Part shown: in pieces, positions 8,327-17,543 of the stretch
How positions within the stretch are numbered: the stretch's first letter is position 1
Layout: every line of letters starts with the position of its first letter
Assembly: GCF_019799945.1 (NCBI RefSeq)
Contig: NZ_JABGCH010000009.1
Location: forward strand, 1 to 64,000
Reading direction: 5' to 3'
Length of the DNA stretch: 64,000 nucleotides
Source: Modestobacter marinus
Lineage (GTDB): Bacteria > Actinomycetota > Actinomycetes > Mycobacteriales > Geodermatophilaceae
Made by a program: the position numbers and the translations under genes
The notes under the pieces: model-generated
The model's input: the letters and a program-made list of their open reading frames with translations, nothing else
The model's database searches: none
Told to the model about the DNA's origin: nothing

Positions 8327-9295
8327 ATGCAGGTCGGCTACAAGATCGCCACCGAGGCGTTCGGTCCGGAGCAGGTCGTGGAGCAGGCGGTGGCGGCCGA
8401 GAAGGCCGGCTTCGACTTCGTGGAGCTCAGCGACCACTACCACCCCTGGCTGGAGAGTCAGGGGCACAGCGCCTTCACCTGGTCGCTGCTGGGCGCGATG
8501 GCCGCCCGCACCGAGCGCATCGGGCTGGCCACCGGCGTGACCTGCCCGATGATCCGGTACCACCCCGCGGTCATCGCCCAGGCCGCGGCGACCGTGCAGA
8601 TCCTCTCCCGCAACCGGTTCACCCTCGGCATCGGCTCCGGCGAGCGGCTCAACGAGCACGTCGTGGGCGGCGGCTGGCCGGCGGTGCGGATCCGGCACCA
8701 CATGCTGCGGGAGGCCTTGGAGATCATCAACCTGCTGTGGCAGGGCGGGTACCAGTCCTACGAGGGCGAGTACCTCACGCTGGAGGACGCCCGCGTCTGG
8801 GACCTGCCCGACCAGCTGCCGGTGATCGCCGTCGCCAGCGGCGGACCGGGCGCGTCCAAGCTCGCCGCCGAGCACGCGAGCGGGCTGTTCGCCACCGAGC
8901 CCAAGGCCGAGCTGGTCGAGGCGTACGCCGAGCACGGCGGAACCGGCCCGAGGTACGCCGAGGTGCCGATGGCCTGGGCGGAGACCGAGGACGCCGCCGT
9001 GTCCGAGGCGCTGGAGAAGAGCCGCTGGGCGCTCACCGGCTGGCCGGTGATGAGCGAGCTGCCCAACCCGGTCAACTTCGACGCGGCCAGCGCCACCGTC
9101 ACGCCCGACGACATCAGGGGCCAGTTCTCCGTGGGGCCCGACCTGGACGCGCACGTGCAGCAGGCGCAGCCCTACGTCGACGCCGGCTTCGACCACCTCG
9201 TGCTGCAGAACGCCGGCCCGGACCCCGACGGGTTCCTCGCCGTCTGCACGACCGAGCTCATCGAGCGGGTGCGGGCGCTTACCCCGTCGTCCTGA
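8327..9295 (+). CDS. F420-dependent luciferase-like oxidoreductase (TIGR03557 type)
   Basis: A 322-residue TIM-barrel enzyme of the luciferase-like superfamily, in the subgroup of F420-dependent glucose-6-phosphate dehydrogenase-like proteins. It starts MQVGYKIATEAFGP and contains ELSDHYHPW, GLATGVTCP, RYHPAVIAQAAATV, FTLGIGSGERLNEHV and LPVIAVASGGPGASKLAAEH, matching the TIGR03557 pattern. Family members transfer hydride to or from deazaflavin F420; the substrate of this subgroup is not settled. GAGGGG precedes the ATG. A strong hairpin follows the stop codon. Confidence 0.85.
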   Translation: MQVGYKIATEAFGPEQVVEQAVAAEKAGFDFVELSDHYHPWLESQGHSAFTWSLLGAMAARTERIGLATGVTCPMIRYHPAVIAQAAATVQILSRNRFTLGIGSGERLNEHVVGGGWPAVRIRHHMLREALEIINLLWQGGYQSYEGEYLTLEDARVWDLPDQLPVIAVASGGPGASKLAAEHASGLFATEPKAELVEAYAEHGGTGPRYAEVPMAWAETEDAAVSEALEKSRWALTGWPVMSELPNPVNFDAASATVTPDDIRGQFSVGPDLDAHVQQAQPYVDAGFDHLVLQNAGPDPDGFLAVCTTELIERVRALTPSS

Positions 9296-9313
9296 GGTCG
9301 TCCTCGCCATTCC

Positions 9314-9346
9314 CGTGCTCTGAGTGCCGTGGGCACTCAGAGCACG
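9314..9346 (+). terminator. Terminator hairpin
   Basis: Perfect 15-bp stem (CGTGCTCTGAGTGCC at 9314-9328 with its complement at 9332-9346) and a three-base loop, 19 bases after the stop of the F420 oxidoreductase. No T tract follows. Confidence 0.75.
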
Positions 9347-9466
9347 AGCGTCCCGGACAGCGGTGGACGGATGGGCGGCAGCACTGATCGGTGCGCACCG
9401 GTTGGCCGCGCGTGGATCGGGCATCACGGACAGCACGCAGGTACATCAGGAGTTCGGGAGACGACC

Positions 9467-9631
9467 ATGGGACTGTTCAGCGGCCTGGCCAAGGCGGGCC
9501 TCGCGAAGAAGGCGATCGACGAGGCGCGCAAGCCGGAGAACCAGCGCCGGATCAAGAGTGCGATCTCCTCGCTCCGGAGCAAGAAGAACGGCGGAACGCC
9601 GCCCCCGCGGCGGGGCCGCGGCCACGTCTGA
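9467..9631 (+). CDS. Small basic protein, function unknown
   Basis: A 54-residue protein, MGLFSGLAKAGLAKKAIDE... ending in a Pro/Arg/Gly tail (PPPRRGRGHV). It is strongly basic and mostly helical in character, with no membrane segment. GGGAG lies eight bases before the ATG. Short proteins of this type (MGLFxGLxKAGxAKKxxDEARKPENQ) are frequent in actinobacteria; none has an assigned role that I recognise. It is followed by a hairpin shared with the convergent glcD. Confidence 0.7.
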   Translation: MGLFSGLAKAGLAKKAIDEARKPENQRRIKSAISSLRSKKNGGTPPPRRGRGHV

Positions 9632-9640
9632 GCCTGTCTG

Positions 9641-9669
9641 CGGCCGGCGACCGATCGGGTCGCCGGCCG
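9641..9669. terminator. Bidirectional hairpin
   Basis: 12-bp perfect stem CGGCCGGCGACC (9641-9652) with its complement at 9658-9669, five-base loop, lying between two convergent genes. Confidence 0.65.
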
Positions 9670-9679
9670 GCCCCGGCCG

Positions 9680-11068
9680 TCAGATGACCTTGCCGGGGTT
9701 GAGGATGCCGTGCGGGTCGAGCGCGGCCTTCACGGCGCGGTGCATCTCCAGCACCGCCGGTTCCAGCTCGGCGCGCAGGCCGCCGCGCTTGAGCAGTCCC
9801 ACGCCGTGCTCGCCGGTGACGGTGCCACCCAGCGCCAGCGCCTCGCTGATGATCTCCTCGAACGCCCGCTGCGCCCGGGCGCGCGCCGCCTCATTGCCGA
9901 GCGGTGTGATCAGCAAGGGGTGCAGGTTGCCGTCCCCGGCGTGCGCGATGTTGGCGATCCGGGTGTCGTGCCGGACGGCGATCGCCTCGATGCGCGCGAG
10001 CATCTCCGGCACGGCGCCCTTGGGCACGCAGACGTCCTCGGTGAGCACCGGGCCCAGCCGCTCCAGCGCCGGGTAGGCGAGCCGGCGGGCGGCGAACAGC
10101 GCGTCGGCCTCGGCCTGGTCGGAGCTGACCGCGGCGAAGGTGGCGCCCGCGCCCTCGAAGGCGGCGAGCATCGCCGTCGCCTCGGCGTCGCCCGCGGCGC
10201 CGGGAGTGTCGACCCGGCCGAGCAGCACGACCTCGGCATCGGCCGAGAGCCCCATGTTCTTCCAGGCGTCGACCGCGGCCAGGCACTGCCGGTCGACCAG
10301 CTCAAGCGCCGAGGGTGTGAGCCCCGCGGCGGCCACGGCGGTGACCGCGCGGCCGGCGTCGACCACGGAGTCGAAGTACCCGGCGATCGTCCGCTCGGGC
10401 TCGCGCAGCGGCCGCAGCCGCACGGTCACCTCGGTGACGATGCCGAGGGTGCCCTCCGAGCCCACCATGAGCCCGGTCAGGTCGAAGCCGGCCACGCCCT
10501 TCGCCGTCCGCCGGCCGAGCCGCACCAGCTCGCCGGTGCCCGTGACCACCTGCATGCCGAGCACGTAGTCGCGGGTGACGCCGTACTTCACGCAGCACAC
10601 CCCGCCGGCGTTGGTCGCGACGTTCCCACCGATCGTCGACCAGGGCGCGCTCGCCGGGTCCGGCGGGTACCAGAGGCCGAACCGGGCGACGTGCGCCCGC
10701 AGGTGGTCGTTGACCACGCCGGGCTGGACCACCGCGAAGCGCTCGAGCTCGTCGACCTCGAGGACCGCGTCCATCCGCTCCAGGCTCACCACCACCGAGC
10801 CCGCGGTCGCGTTCGCCCCGCCGGACAGCCCGGTGCCCGCGCCGCGCGGGACCACCGGCGTGCGGTGCTCGATGCAGAGCCGGACGACGGCCTGCACCTC
10901 CTCGGCGGTGCGCGGCCGCACGAGCGCCACCGGGAGCTCGTACGGCGCCCACTCCGCGTCGTCGTGCGCGTAGCTCGCGAGCACGTCCGGGTCGGTGACC
11001 AGCCGGTCGGCGGGGAGCGCGGCGGCCAGCGCCGTGGCGATCGCGCCCGCGTGCGTGCCGGCCGTCAT
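9680..11068 (-). CDS. glcD: FAD-linked oxidase, glycolate oxidase GlcD / D-lactate dehydrogenase type
   Basis: A 462-residue flavoenzyme of the vanillyl-alcohol oxidase fold that oxidises a 2-hydroxy acid such as glycolate or D-lactate. The N-terminal FAD-binding domain shows VALVRPRTAEEVQAVVRL, VVPRGAGTGLSGGA (pyrophosphate binding, about 73-86), STIGGNVATNAGG and GSEGTLGIVTE. The C-terminal cap has GDGNLHPL (metal/substrate His), GEHGVGLLKR and the terminal LDPHGILNPGKVI. No GlcE or GlcF partner lies next to it, so it may act as a single-subunit dehydrogenase. The ATG at 11068 gives a standard-length N-terminus. Confidence 0.88.
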   Translation of the reverse strand: MTAGTHAGAIATALAAALPADRLVTDPDVLASYAHDDAEWAPYELPVALVRPRTAEEVQAVVRLCIEHRTPVVPRGAGTGLSGGANATAGSVVVSLERMDAVLEVDELERFAVVQPGVVNDHLRAHVARFGLWYPPDPASAPWSTIGGNVATNAGGVCCVKYGVTRDYVLGMQVVTGTGELVRLGRRTAKGVAGFDLTGLMVGSEGTLGIVTEVTVRLRPLREPERTIAGYFDSVVDAGRAVTAVAAAGLTPSALELVDRQCLAAVDAWKNMGLSADAEVVLLGRVDTPGAAGDAEATAMLAAFEGAGATFAAVSSDQAEADALFAARRLAYPALERLGPVLTEDVCVPKGAVPEMLARIEAIAVRHDTRIANIAHAGDGNLHPLLITPLGNEAARARAQRAFEEIISEALALGGTVTGEHGVGLLKRGGLRAELEPAVLEMHRAVKAALDPHGILNPGKVI

Positions 11069-11135
11069 CCGTCGTCCTCCCGTTGCCCGTCGCGACGTGC
11101 CGACGCCAGCCGCCGCCCGGAGTGTCCCCCAGGGG

Positions 11136-14100
11136 TCAGGCGGGGACGAGCCGGTCCGGCTCTCCGGCCAGCCGGCCGGAGGCCCGGGCGTGGGCCAGCG
11201 CGGCCTCCAGCAGCGGCTGCTGCGCGGGAGTGCGGCGGCGGTGGCCGAACACGCCGATGGTGGCCGTGAACAGCGCGTCCTCCGGGAGCCCGTCGGCGGC
11301 CCGGGCCAGCGCCACCATCGCGTTGGCGACCTCCTCGGGGGCCACGTGCTCCAGCGGCCGCAGGGTGCTGCTCGCCTGGCGCCGGAAGCCGGTCCAGCTG
11401 TCCCTGTCCACGCCCTTCGGCCAGACGTAGTCGCCGTCGAGAGCGGACGGCGGCAGCAGCCCCAGCAGCGCGTCGCGGCGGGACTCGGTCACCCGGGTCA
11501 GCCCGAACGCGCCCGCGGTGAGCCGGGCCAGCCGGTCGCGGTGCACCGGTCCCTCGGCCCGGATGCCGGCGTTGAGCACCCGCCGCACGGCCTTGGCGAC
11601 CGTCGGGTCCTTCAGCTGGTCCAGCTGCTGCTTCTCCCCGGCGGGCTTCGGCGTCCAGGCGACGAACGGCTGCTCGTCGTCCAGCGGCGCCTGCTCCGAC
11701 TTGGCGGCCGTCCTGCGGGCGGCACGCCTGACCGCCGGCGCCGGGTCCTCCTCGGCCGTTCCCGCGGGAACGTCCTCCGGCGCGGGACCGACGGGCTCGG
11801 GATCGGGAACGGCCGTCTCGGGATCGACGGGCGGTTCGGTGCTGGCCGGGGCGGTCGACCGCCGGAAGGGGAGCACCTCGGCGAGGGGACCGTCGTAGAA
11901 CTCGGCCTCGACCACCTCGGACTCGACCTCGGCGACCACCGGCTCCGCGACGGGCAGCTCCGCAACGGGCAGTTCGGGAACGGTGAGCTCGGTGGCCGGC
12001 TGCTCGGGGAGCGGCACGGACCCCACCGCGGCGGCCAGCCGGTCGACCACGCCCGCGCGGTCGGCGGTCCAGGTCGGCAGCCAGACCCGCTCCACCGCGG
12101 GCCAGCCCTGCCGGCCGCGCAGCACCTCGACCGGCACGACGTCCCGGTCGCCGACGGTGTCCCGCCCGGCCCACTCCGGACCGTCCAGCAGCACGGCCAG
12201 CACCGGGGTGCCCGGAGCGCCGGGGGAAGCGACGGTGAGGTCGACCCGGAGGCCGGAGAGCCCGACGTCGGTGCGCACCACGAGGCCGCGCTCCCGCAGT
12301 GCGGCGGCGACGTCCTCCCGGTGCAGGTCCAGCTCCCCCGCGGCCCGGGCGCCCCGGGGCAGCGCCTCGACGCCCCGCGCCGCGAGCTCCAGGTACGCCC
12401 GCAGGTGCCGCACCCCGGCGGCCGCGGTCTCCTCGGCGGGCAGCTGGTCCGGCGCGAAGGACGTCACCACGACGACCTGCCGCCGGGCCCGGGTGACCGC
12501 CACGTTGAGCCAGCGCTCGCCACCGGCCCGGCTCAGCGGGCCGAGGTCCAGCGGCACCCCGCCGTCCCCGTCCGGGCCGAAGCCGATCGACAGCAGGACG
12601 ACGTCCCGCTCCTCGCCCTGCACAGCCGCCACCTGGCGCACGAGCAGCCGCTCGTCCGCGGCGCCGTCCAGGGCCGTGAGCACCCGCTCGTCGCCGCTGG
12701 TCCGCAGCAGCCGCTCGACCAGCGTCCGCTGCGCGCCGGTGAGCGTGACGACGGCGAACGAGGAGGCCGGGTCGGTGGCCAGCCGCCGCCGCACCTCGGC
12801 CACGACGGCCGCGGCCTCACCCGGGTTGGTGTCACGCTCCCGGCCGGCCCGCATGAAGCGGCCCGGCACCTGCAGGAGGGAGATCGCGTTCCGGCCGGCG
12901 GACGGCGCGGGGAACGAGCGCAGCCGGTCGCCGTAGTGCAGCGCGTTGCTGAAGGCGATGAGCAGCTCGTCCCGGCTGCGGTAGTGCCAGGACAGCTCCA
13001 GCCGCGGCACGCCGGCCCGCAGGCAGGCGGCGAGCAGGCCGTCGTCCTCGGCGGTGGACGGCGGCAGCTGCCGGCTGTCCCCGACGACGACCGCGGACCG
13101 GGCCCGGCCCAGCGCGCCCAGCGCCTCCGCGACCGGCAGCTGCGAAGCCTCGTCCACCACGACCAGGTCGAACAGGTCCGCGGTCGGCGGCAGGAAGCGG
13201 GCCACCGAGTCCGGGGTGGCCAGCACGACGGGCATCGCCGCGGTGACCAGCTCGCCGTAGGTGGACAGCAGACCGCGCAGCCCCAAGCCGCGACCCTGGC
13301 CCGTCAGCTCACCCCGCAGCGCACCCAGCCGGCCGCCGGTCCCGGCGGAGCCGCCGTCCCCGTCGGTGCCGCCGTCCAGGCGGCGGGCGGCGAGCGCCGC
13401 GGCCGGCAGCGCGGCCGTCAGCCGGGAGCGCACCGCCCCGGCCGCCGCGGGCAGCCGGATGGCCGTGGCCTCGTGGCGGCCCGGGTGGAAGGCGTCCAGC
13501 CCGGTGACGGCGGCGCGCTCGGCGAGCGACGCCTCGGCCAGGCCGCGCTCGAAGGCGCGGACCGCGTCCTCGGCCGGCAGCAGGCCGTGCAGCAGCAGCC
13601 GGCGGGCCTCGGCGAGCCCGGCCAGGCGCAGCGGCTCGAGGGTGTCCAGCAGGCTTACCCACCGGCGCAGGGACATCGGGTGCACGTACTCCACCCCGCG
13701 CTCGGGCCGGGTCATCGTCCAGTGCAGGACCAGGCCCGAGTTCCCGGACCACTCGTCCAGCAGGGCGGAGTTGCTGGCGCAGACCGTCAGCAGGTGGCGG
13801 ACGGTGTTCCGCAGCCGGACGACGGTGCGCGCCGCGGCCGGGTCGGCGACCGGGCCGGTGGCGAGGAAACGGCGCAGCCCGCGGGGGAAGTCGCCGTCCC
13901 CGGCGATCGACGCCGCCGCCCGCCGCAGCCAGCGCACCTCGGCGTCCAGCAGCAGGTGGCCGTCGTCGAGGAACGGGTTCCAGCGGGCCGGCACCTGCAG
14001 GCCCGGAACGGCGGACGCGCGCTGGGCGATCGACTGGACCGTCCCCTGCACCCGGCGCAGCGCGGCGGTCAGCTCGGGCACGTCCTTGGTGCGCACCCCG

Positions 14101-17015
14101 GCGCCGGGCCGCAGCGCCGGCGCGAGCTGGTCGCGGACCGCGGCGAGCCGGGTCCGGCGGCCGATCAGGCTGCTCGCGGCGGCGGTCTGCGCCTGGACGA
14201 ACAGGTCGCCCAGCGGGAGGTCGAGCGCGGCCGGGGTGGCCACGTCCAACCCTGGGTGCTCGGCGGCCACCAGGGCGGCCACCTCGGCGAGCAGGTCGTC
14301 GGTCGCCGCCGTCCAGCGGTCCGTGCGCACCTCGTCGAGCACGTCGAGCGGCAGCCGGGGGCCGGCCAGCACGTGGGTGATCGCGGCGAGGTCCTCGGGG
14401 GTGGAGGCCGCCCGCAGCACCGCGGCGAGCGCGCCGTCGGCGGGCAGCTCCCGGACCGCGGTGTCCACCGCCAGCGCCGCCTGCTGGACGGCGTCGATGT
14501 CGACCTCGACGGTGTCGATGAAACCCCAGCCGTGCCCGACGGCCGGATGGGCCCGGGAGGCGATGTCCGGCAGCAGGGCCAGCGCCCGGCGCACGCCGGT
14601 CACGGTGTCGGCGTCGGCGTCGGCGGCGAAGGCCAGGGGCACCGGCAGCGCCGCGACCTCGGTGCCGGCGGCGAGGAGGGCCCGCTGTGCCGACGCGAAA
14701 CTGGTCCCGGCGGGGTTCGTGGCCGACAGCTGCTCGGCGTAGCGGGCCTGCGCCTGCCGCGACTGGTGCAGGACCTCGGTGTCGGCGGCCAGCCCGGCGA
14801 CGTCCAGCTCGAACGTCGCGTCCAGCGCCGCGCGCAGCTGGGCGCGGACCGCGGCCGGCCGGCCGCCGGTCCCGTGCAGGTCCAGCGTGAGCGGCCGCAG
14901 TCCCACGGACTCCAGGCGGCGGGCGACGACGTCCAGCGCCGTCCGGTTGGCCGCCACGAACAGCGCCGGGGTGCCCCGGGCCGCCGCGCGGCTGAGCAGG
15001 TTGGTGATGGTCTGGGACTTCCCGGTGCCCGGCGGGCCCTCGAGGACGAAGGTGTCCCCGGCCAGCGCCGCGGCCACGGCCCGCAGCTGGGCGCCGTCGG
15101 CGGGCAGCGGGCAGGCGGCGGCCAGCTCGTCGAGCGCCGCCGGCACGGGGGCCGCGGAGAGGGCGGGCAGCGGCTCCTCGTCGGTGCCGAGCAGGCGGGC
15201 GACCAGCGGCGCCGCAGCGAGCTCGTCGCGGTGGGCGGCGACGTCCCGGGCCACCCGCTGGGCGGCCAGCGGCAGCACGGCCAGGTCGGCGGTGGGCTCG
15301 ATCAACCACGGCAGGTCGTGCGCTGTCAGCGCCCGGCCGACCGCGGCGAGGGTGGCGGCGAGGTCCGGGCCGGCGTCGTCGTCCGGGTCGCCGAGGCCGG
15401 GCACGGTGAGCCCGTGCACCTGCGCCAGGTGCTCCAGCAGAGCCTGGTTCGGTGAGCCGGTGCCGGCCTCGTCCAGGCAGAGCCGGGCACCGCGGCCGTC
15501 CGGCGCGGGGGAGAGCAGCACGGGGAGCAGGTAGAGCGGCGAGCGCATCGGCCGGCCGTCCTCCGCCCAGACCAGCGTGCCCAGCGCGAGGTGCAGCTCG
15601 TTGACGCCGGTGCGCTCCAGCACGTCCCGGGTCCGGCGCACCAGCAGCTCCCGCCGGGGCGCGGCCTCGGCGGCGGGGACGGCGAGGTGCGCGGTGCGCT
15701 GCTCGGTGAGCAGCCCGCTCAGCGTCTCCGCGGGCAGCTCGGCGGCGGCGCGGACCCAGTGCTCGCGCAGCTCCGCGGTCGGCTCGTCGCCGTCCAGCAG
15801 GGTGAGGGTGGCCCCGCCGCGCAGCAGCTCGGTGAGCACGGGGAGGGCCGTGCCGGGCAGGGTGAGCGGCAGGACGTCGCACCCGGACAGGTCCATCAGG
15901 TCGTTCAGCGGCGTGGCGGGGGGCATCTGCCCGGCCGGCGGCTCGGGCGCGGCGTCCGCGGGGGCTCCGGAGGGCAGCGGCAGCACGCCGTCCTCGCGGG
16001 CCCGGTGCACGTCGGTGACGCCGAGGACCCGGTACAGGTCGCCGGCCAGCCAGGCGGCGTAGGCCGGGTGCTGCAGGTCGGCGGCGTCCTCGGCGCCCTC
16101 GGTGAGGATCGTGGTCTCGATCAGCCGCAGCAGCCCCTGGTCGACGGCGTCGCGGAGCGCGGCGACGTCGGTGGTCGCCGTCGTGGCCGCGCTGCGCTCC
16201 TCCCGCCAGTGGCCGAGGAAGGCGTGCCCGTCGACGATCCACAGCAGCGGCCGGATGCCGACCCGCTCGCAGGCGGCGGCCAGGGTGAGGACGAGGTCGA
16301 GCGCGGTCCCGGACCGCTCCCCGAGGACCTGGCCCGGGCTGCGCACGACCTGGCCCTCCTCGGACCAGCTGGCCGGCGACGGGGTGCGCCGGACCGAGCA
16401 GCGGCGCAGGGCCCAGGCCAGCGCGTCGACGACCTCGTCCACCCGCTCCGGGCCCTCGCCGTAGCCGGGCATGCTGCCGCTGCCGGTGCCCTCCTCGAGC
16501 AGCGCCGCGGCGTCCGCCACGAGCGCGGCGAGCGCCGGGTCCTGCGGCCGGACGTGCGTGGCGAGCAGCTCCAGGGCGAGGGGGAGGGGGGTCGCCAGCC
16601 ACTGGCCCCCGGCCAGCACCTGCACCGGGACCCGGCGCTGGGCGAGCACCTGCCCGTCGGCTTCGACCTCGACGTGGACCCAGCCGGGTCGCCGCTCGGC
16701 AACCCGCGCCAGTGCGGCCGGGGCGAGGGTCGGACCGGCGTCGCTGAGCACGGTGGGGTGCTCCGCGGCCAGGTCGGCCCGGCGCTCGACGGCCGCGCCC
16801 AGCGGTCCCTCGGCGTCCTGCACGGTCAGCCGGACGACGGCGCCCCGGACTGCGCAGCCCGTGCTGCGCAGCGACAGGCGGGGGACGACCGGGACGCCGG
16901 TGTGGGCGAGTGCCTGGCTGAGGACCGGGGTGACGCTCAGCTCGATCGCCACGGGCGGCGTCAGCGGTGCGACGTGCGCGGCGGCGGCCGGCTGCGGATC
17001 GGCGGCGTTCCCCAT
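11136..17015 (-). CDS. Giant SF1 helicase-nuclease fusion (DUF4011/DUF3320 architecture)
   Basis: A 1,959-residue protein. An N-terminal region of about 640 residues resembles the DUF4011 part of these proteins (PLLWIVDGHAFLGHWREE; LARRTRDVLERTGVNELHLALG-like segment). The SF1 (Upf1/Dna2-like) helicase follows: Walker A GPPGTGKSQT near 657, VVDEASQLP near 1285, GDSRQLPPS, SWHYRSRDEL and VAVTRARRQVVVV. After it comes a Vsr/DUF559-like nuclease-fold segment (about 1570-1630: LRERGLVVRTDVGLSGLRVDLTV, VLAVLLDGPEW), an acidic Pro/Val-rich linker, and a DUF3320-like C-terminus (AVRRVLNAGIRAEGPVHRDRL). It is probably a DNA-processing or defence enzyme, inferred from architecture. The ATG at 17015 is chosen. 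Confidence 0.85.
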   Translation of the reverse strand: MGNAADPQPAAAAHVAPLTPPVAIELSVTPVLSQALAHTGVPVVPRLSLRSTGCAVRGAVVRLTVQDAEGPLGAAVERRADLAAEHPTVLSDAGPTLAPAALARVAERRPGWVHVEVEADGQVLAQRRVPVQVLAGGQWLATPLPLALELLATHVRPQDPALAALVADAAALLEEGTGSGSMPGYGEGPERVDEVVDALAWALRRCSVRRTPSPASWSEEGQVVRSPGQVLGERSGTALDLVLTLAAACERVGIRPLLWIVDGHAFLGHWREERSAATTATTDVAALRDAVDQGLLRLIETTILTEGAEDAADLQHPAYAAWLAGDLYRVLGVTDVHRAREDGVLPLPSGAPADAAPEPPAGQMPPATPLNDLMDLSGCDVLPLTLPGTALPVLTELLRGGATLTLLDGDEPTAELREHWVRAAAELPAETLSGLLTEQRTAHLAVPAAEAAPRRELLVRRTRDVLERTGVNELHLALGTLVWAEDGRPMRSPLYLLPVLLSPAPDGRGARLCLDEAGTGSPNQALLEHLAQVHGLTVPGLGDPDDDAGPDLAATLAAVGRALTAHDLPWLIEPTADLAVLPLAAQRVARDVAAHRDELAAAPLVARLLGTDEEPLPALSAAPVPAALDELAAACPLPADGAQLRAVAAALAGDTFVLEGPPGTGKSQTITNLLSRAAARGTPALFVAANRTALDVVARRLESVGLRPLTLDLHGTGGRPAAVRAQLRAALDATFELDVAGLAADTEVLHQSRQAQARYAEQLSATNPAGTSFASAQRALLAAGTEVAALPVPLAFAADADADTVTGVRRALALLPDIASRAHPAVGHGWGFIDTVEVDIDAVQQAALAVDTAVRELPADGALAAVLRAASTPEDLAAITHVLAGPRLPLDVLDEVRTDRWTAATDDLLAEVAALVAAEHPGLDVATPAALDLPLGDLFVQAQTAAASSLIGRRTRLAAVRDQLAPALRPGAGVRTKDVPELTAALRRVQGTVQSIAQRASAVPGLQVPARWNPFLDDGHLLLDAEVRWLRRAAASIAGDGDFPRGLRRFLATGPVADPAAARTVVRLRNTVRHLLTVCASNSALLDEWSGNSGLVLHWTMTRPERGVEYVHPMSLRRWVSLLDTLEPLRLAGLAEARRLLLHGLLPAEDAVRAFERGLAEASLAERAAVTGLDAFHPGRHEATAIRLPAAAGAVRSRLTAALPAAALAARRLDGGTDGDGGSAGTGGRLGALRGELTGQGRGLGLRGLLSTYGELVTAAMPVVLATPDSVARFLPPTADLFDLVVVDEASQLPVAEALGALGRARSAVVVGDSRQLPPSTAEDDGLLAACLRAGVPRLELSWHYRSRDELLIAFSNALHYGDRLRSFPAPSAGRNAISLLQVPGRFMRAGRERDTNPGEAAAVVAEVRRRLATDPASSFAVVTLTGAQRTLVERLLRTSGDERVLTALDGAADERLLVRQVAAVQGEERDVVLLSIGFGPDGDGGVPLDLGPLSRAGGERWLNVAVTRARRQVVVVTSFAPDQLPAEETAAAGVRHLRAYLELAARGVEALPRGARAAGELDLHREDVAAALRERGLVVRTDVGLSGLRVDLTVASPGAPGTPVLAVLLDGPEWAGRDTVGDRDVVPVEVLRGRQGWPAVERVWLPTWTADRAGVVDRLAAAVGSVPLPEQPATELTVPELPVAELPVAEPVVAEVESEVVEAEFYDGPLAEVLPFRRSTAPASTEPPVDPETAVPDPEPVGPAPEDVPAGTAEEDPAPAVRRAARRTAAKSEQAPLDDEQPFVAWTPKPAGEKQQLDQLKDPTVAKAVRRVLNAGIRAEGPVHRDRLARLTAGAFGLTRVTESRRDALLGLLPPSALDGDYVWPKGVDRDSWTGFRRQASSTLRPLEHVAPEEVANAMVALARAADGLPEDALFTATIGVFGHRRRTPAQQPLLEAALAHARASGRLAGEPDRLVPA

Positions 17016-17123
17016 GGACCTTGTGTACCTGGTCGGACGGACCGGTCCGGTCCGGCGCACCGAGGCTGGGACGGCTGTGACGTCAGGTGCCTGGTGGTTC
17101 CTCGTCCCGGCCGGCGAGGTGGG

Positions 17124-17405
17124 TCAGAGGAGGGCGAGCTCGCTGCAGGCGGGGCAGAGGCTGTCGCAGACCTCGGCCTGCGGTGGCCAGGGCACCTCTT
17201 CGTCGCGGGCGACGTAGACGCCGCAGAGCGCGATGCGGCCGCGGGCGCCGCTCAGGCCGAGGGTCGCGTGCGCGGGGCCGATCAGCCGCGCCTGCCGGCC
17301 GGCCGGGTCGCTGAGCGATCCGACCATCATCACGGCGCGGGCCGTGCGGTAGGTGAAGCCCATGGGCACAAGATGTGAGACGACGGCGTCCCGGTGGGGC
17401 GACAC
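17124..17405 (-). CDS. Small cysteine-containing protein, function unknown
   Basis: Up to 93 residues from GTG 17405; an internal ATG at 17363 gives 79 residues (MGFTYRTARAVMMVGSL...). The C-terminus ends AEVCDSLCPACSELALL, with an earlier ALCGVY; four cysteines arranged C-x(n)-C-x3-C-x2-C suggest a small zinc site, a pattern seen in many unassigned actinobacterial proteins. Neither start has a convincing ribosome binding site. It lies between the giant helicase and the PRC-barrel gene. Confidence 0.5.
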   Translation of the reverse strand: MSPHRDAVVSHLVPMGFTYRTARAVMMVGSLSDPAGRQARLIGPAHATLGLSGARGRIALCGVYVARDEEVPWPPQAEVCDSLCPACSELALL

Positions 17406-17464
17406 GCCTACCGGGACGCACCACCGGCCCCAGGAGACCCCTGGGCCTCACCGGACTTGACGAA

Positions 17465-17487
17465 CCGGCGGGACGTCGTCCCGCCGG
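17465..17487 (-). terminator. Hairpin downstream of the DUF2382 gene
   Basis: Dyad CCGGCGGGACG/CGTCCCGCCGG around position 17476; second of two stem-loops after the stop of the minus-strand PRC-barrel gene. Confidence 0.45.
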
Positions 17488-17490
17488 AGC

Positions 17491-17529
17491 GCCGTCGCCG
17501 TCGGCCTCCCCCTCACCGACGGCGACGGC
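17491..17529 (-). terminator. Terminator hairpin of the PRC-barrel/DUF2382 gene
   Basis: Perfect 14-bp stem GCCGTCGCCGTCGG (17491-17504) with its complement at 17516-17529, 11-base loop, beginning 15 bases after the stop codon of the minus-strand gene. Confidence 0.65.
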
Positions 17530-17543
17530 ACTCTCCTGCGGCG

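Noticed and set aside
12299-12496. Various Arg/Pro/Ala-rich short frames as small proteins
   Set aside because: Their composition is that of antisense high-GC DNA, and they overlap strongly supported genes.
10995-15455. A 1,486-codon open frame on the plus strand opposite the giant helicase
   Set aside because: It is an artefact of high GC third positions; the product is low-complexity Arg/Gly/Gln-rich, and the minus strand carries clear helicase motifs.
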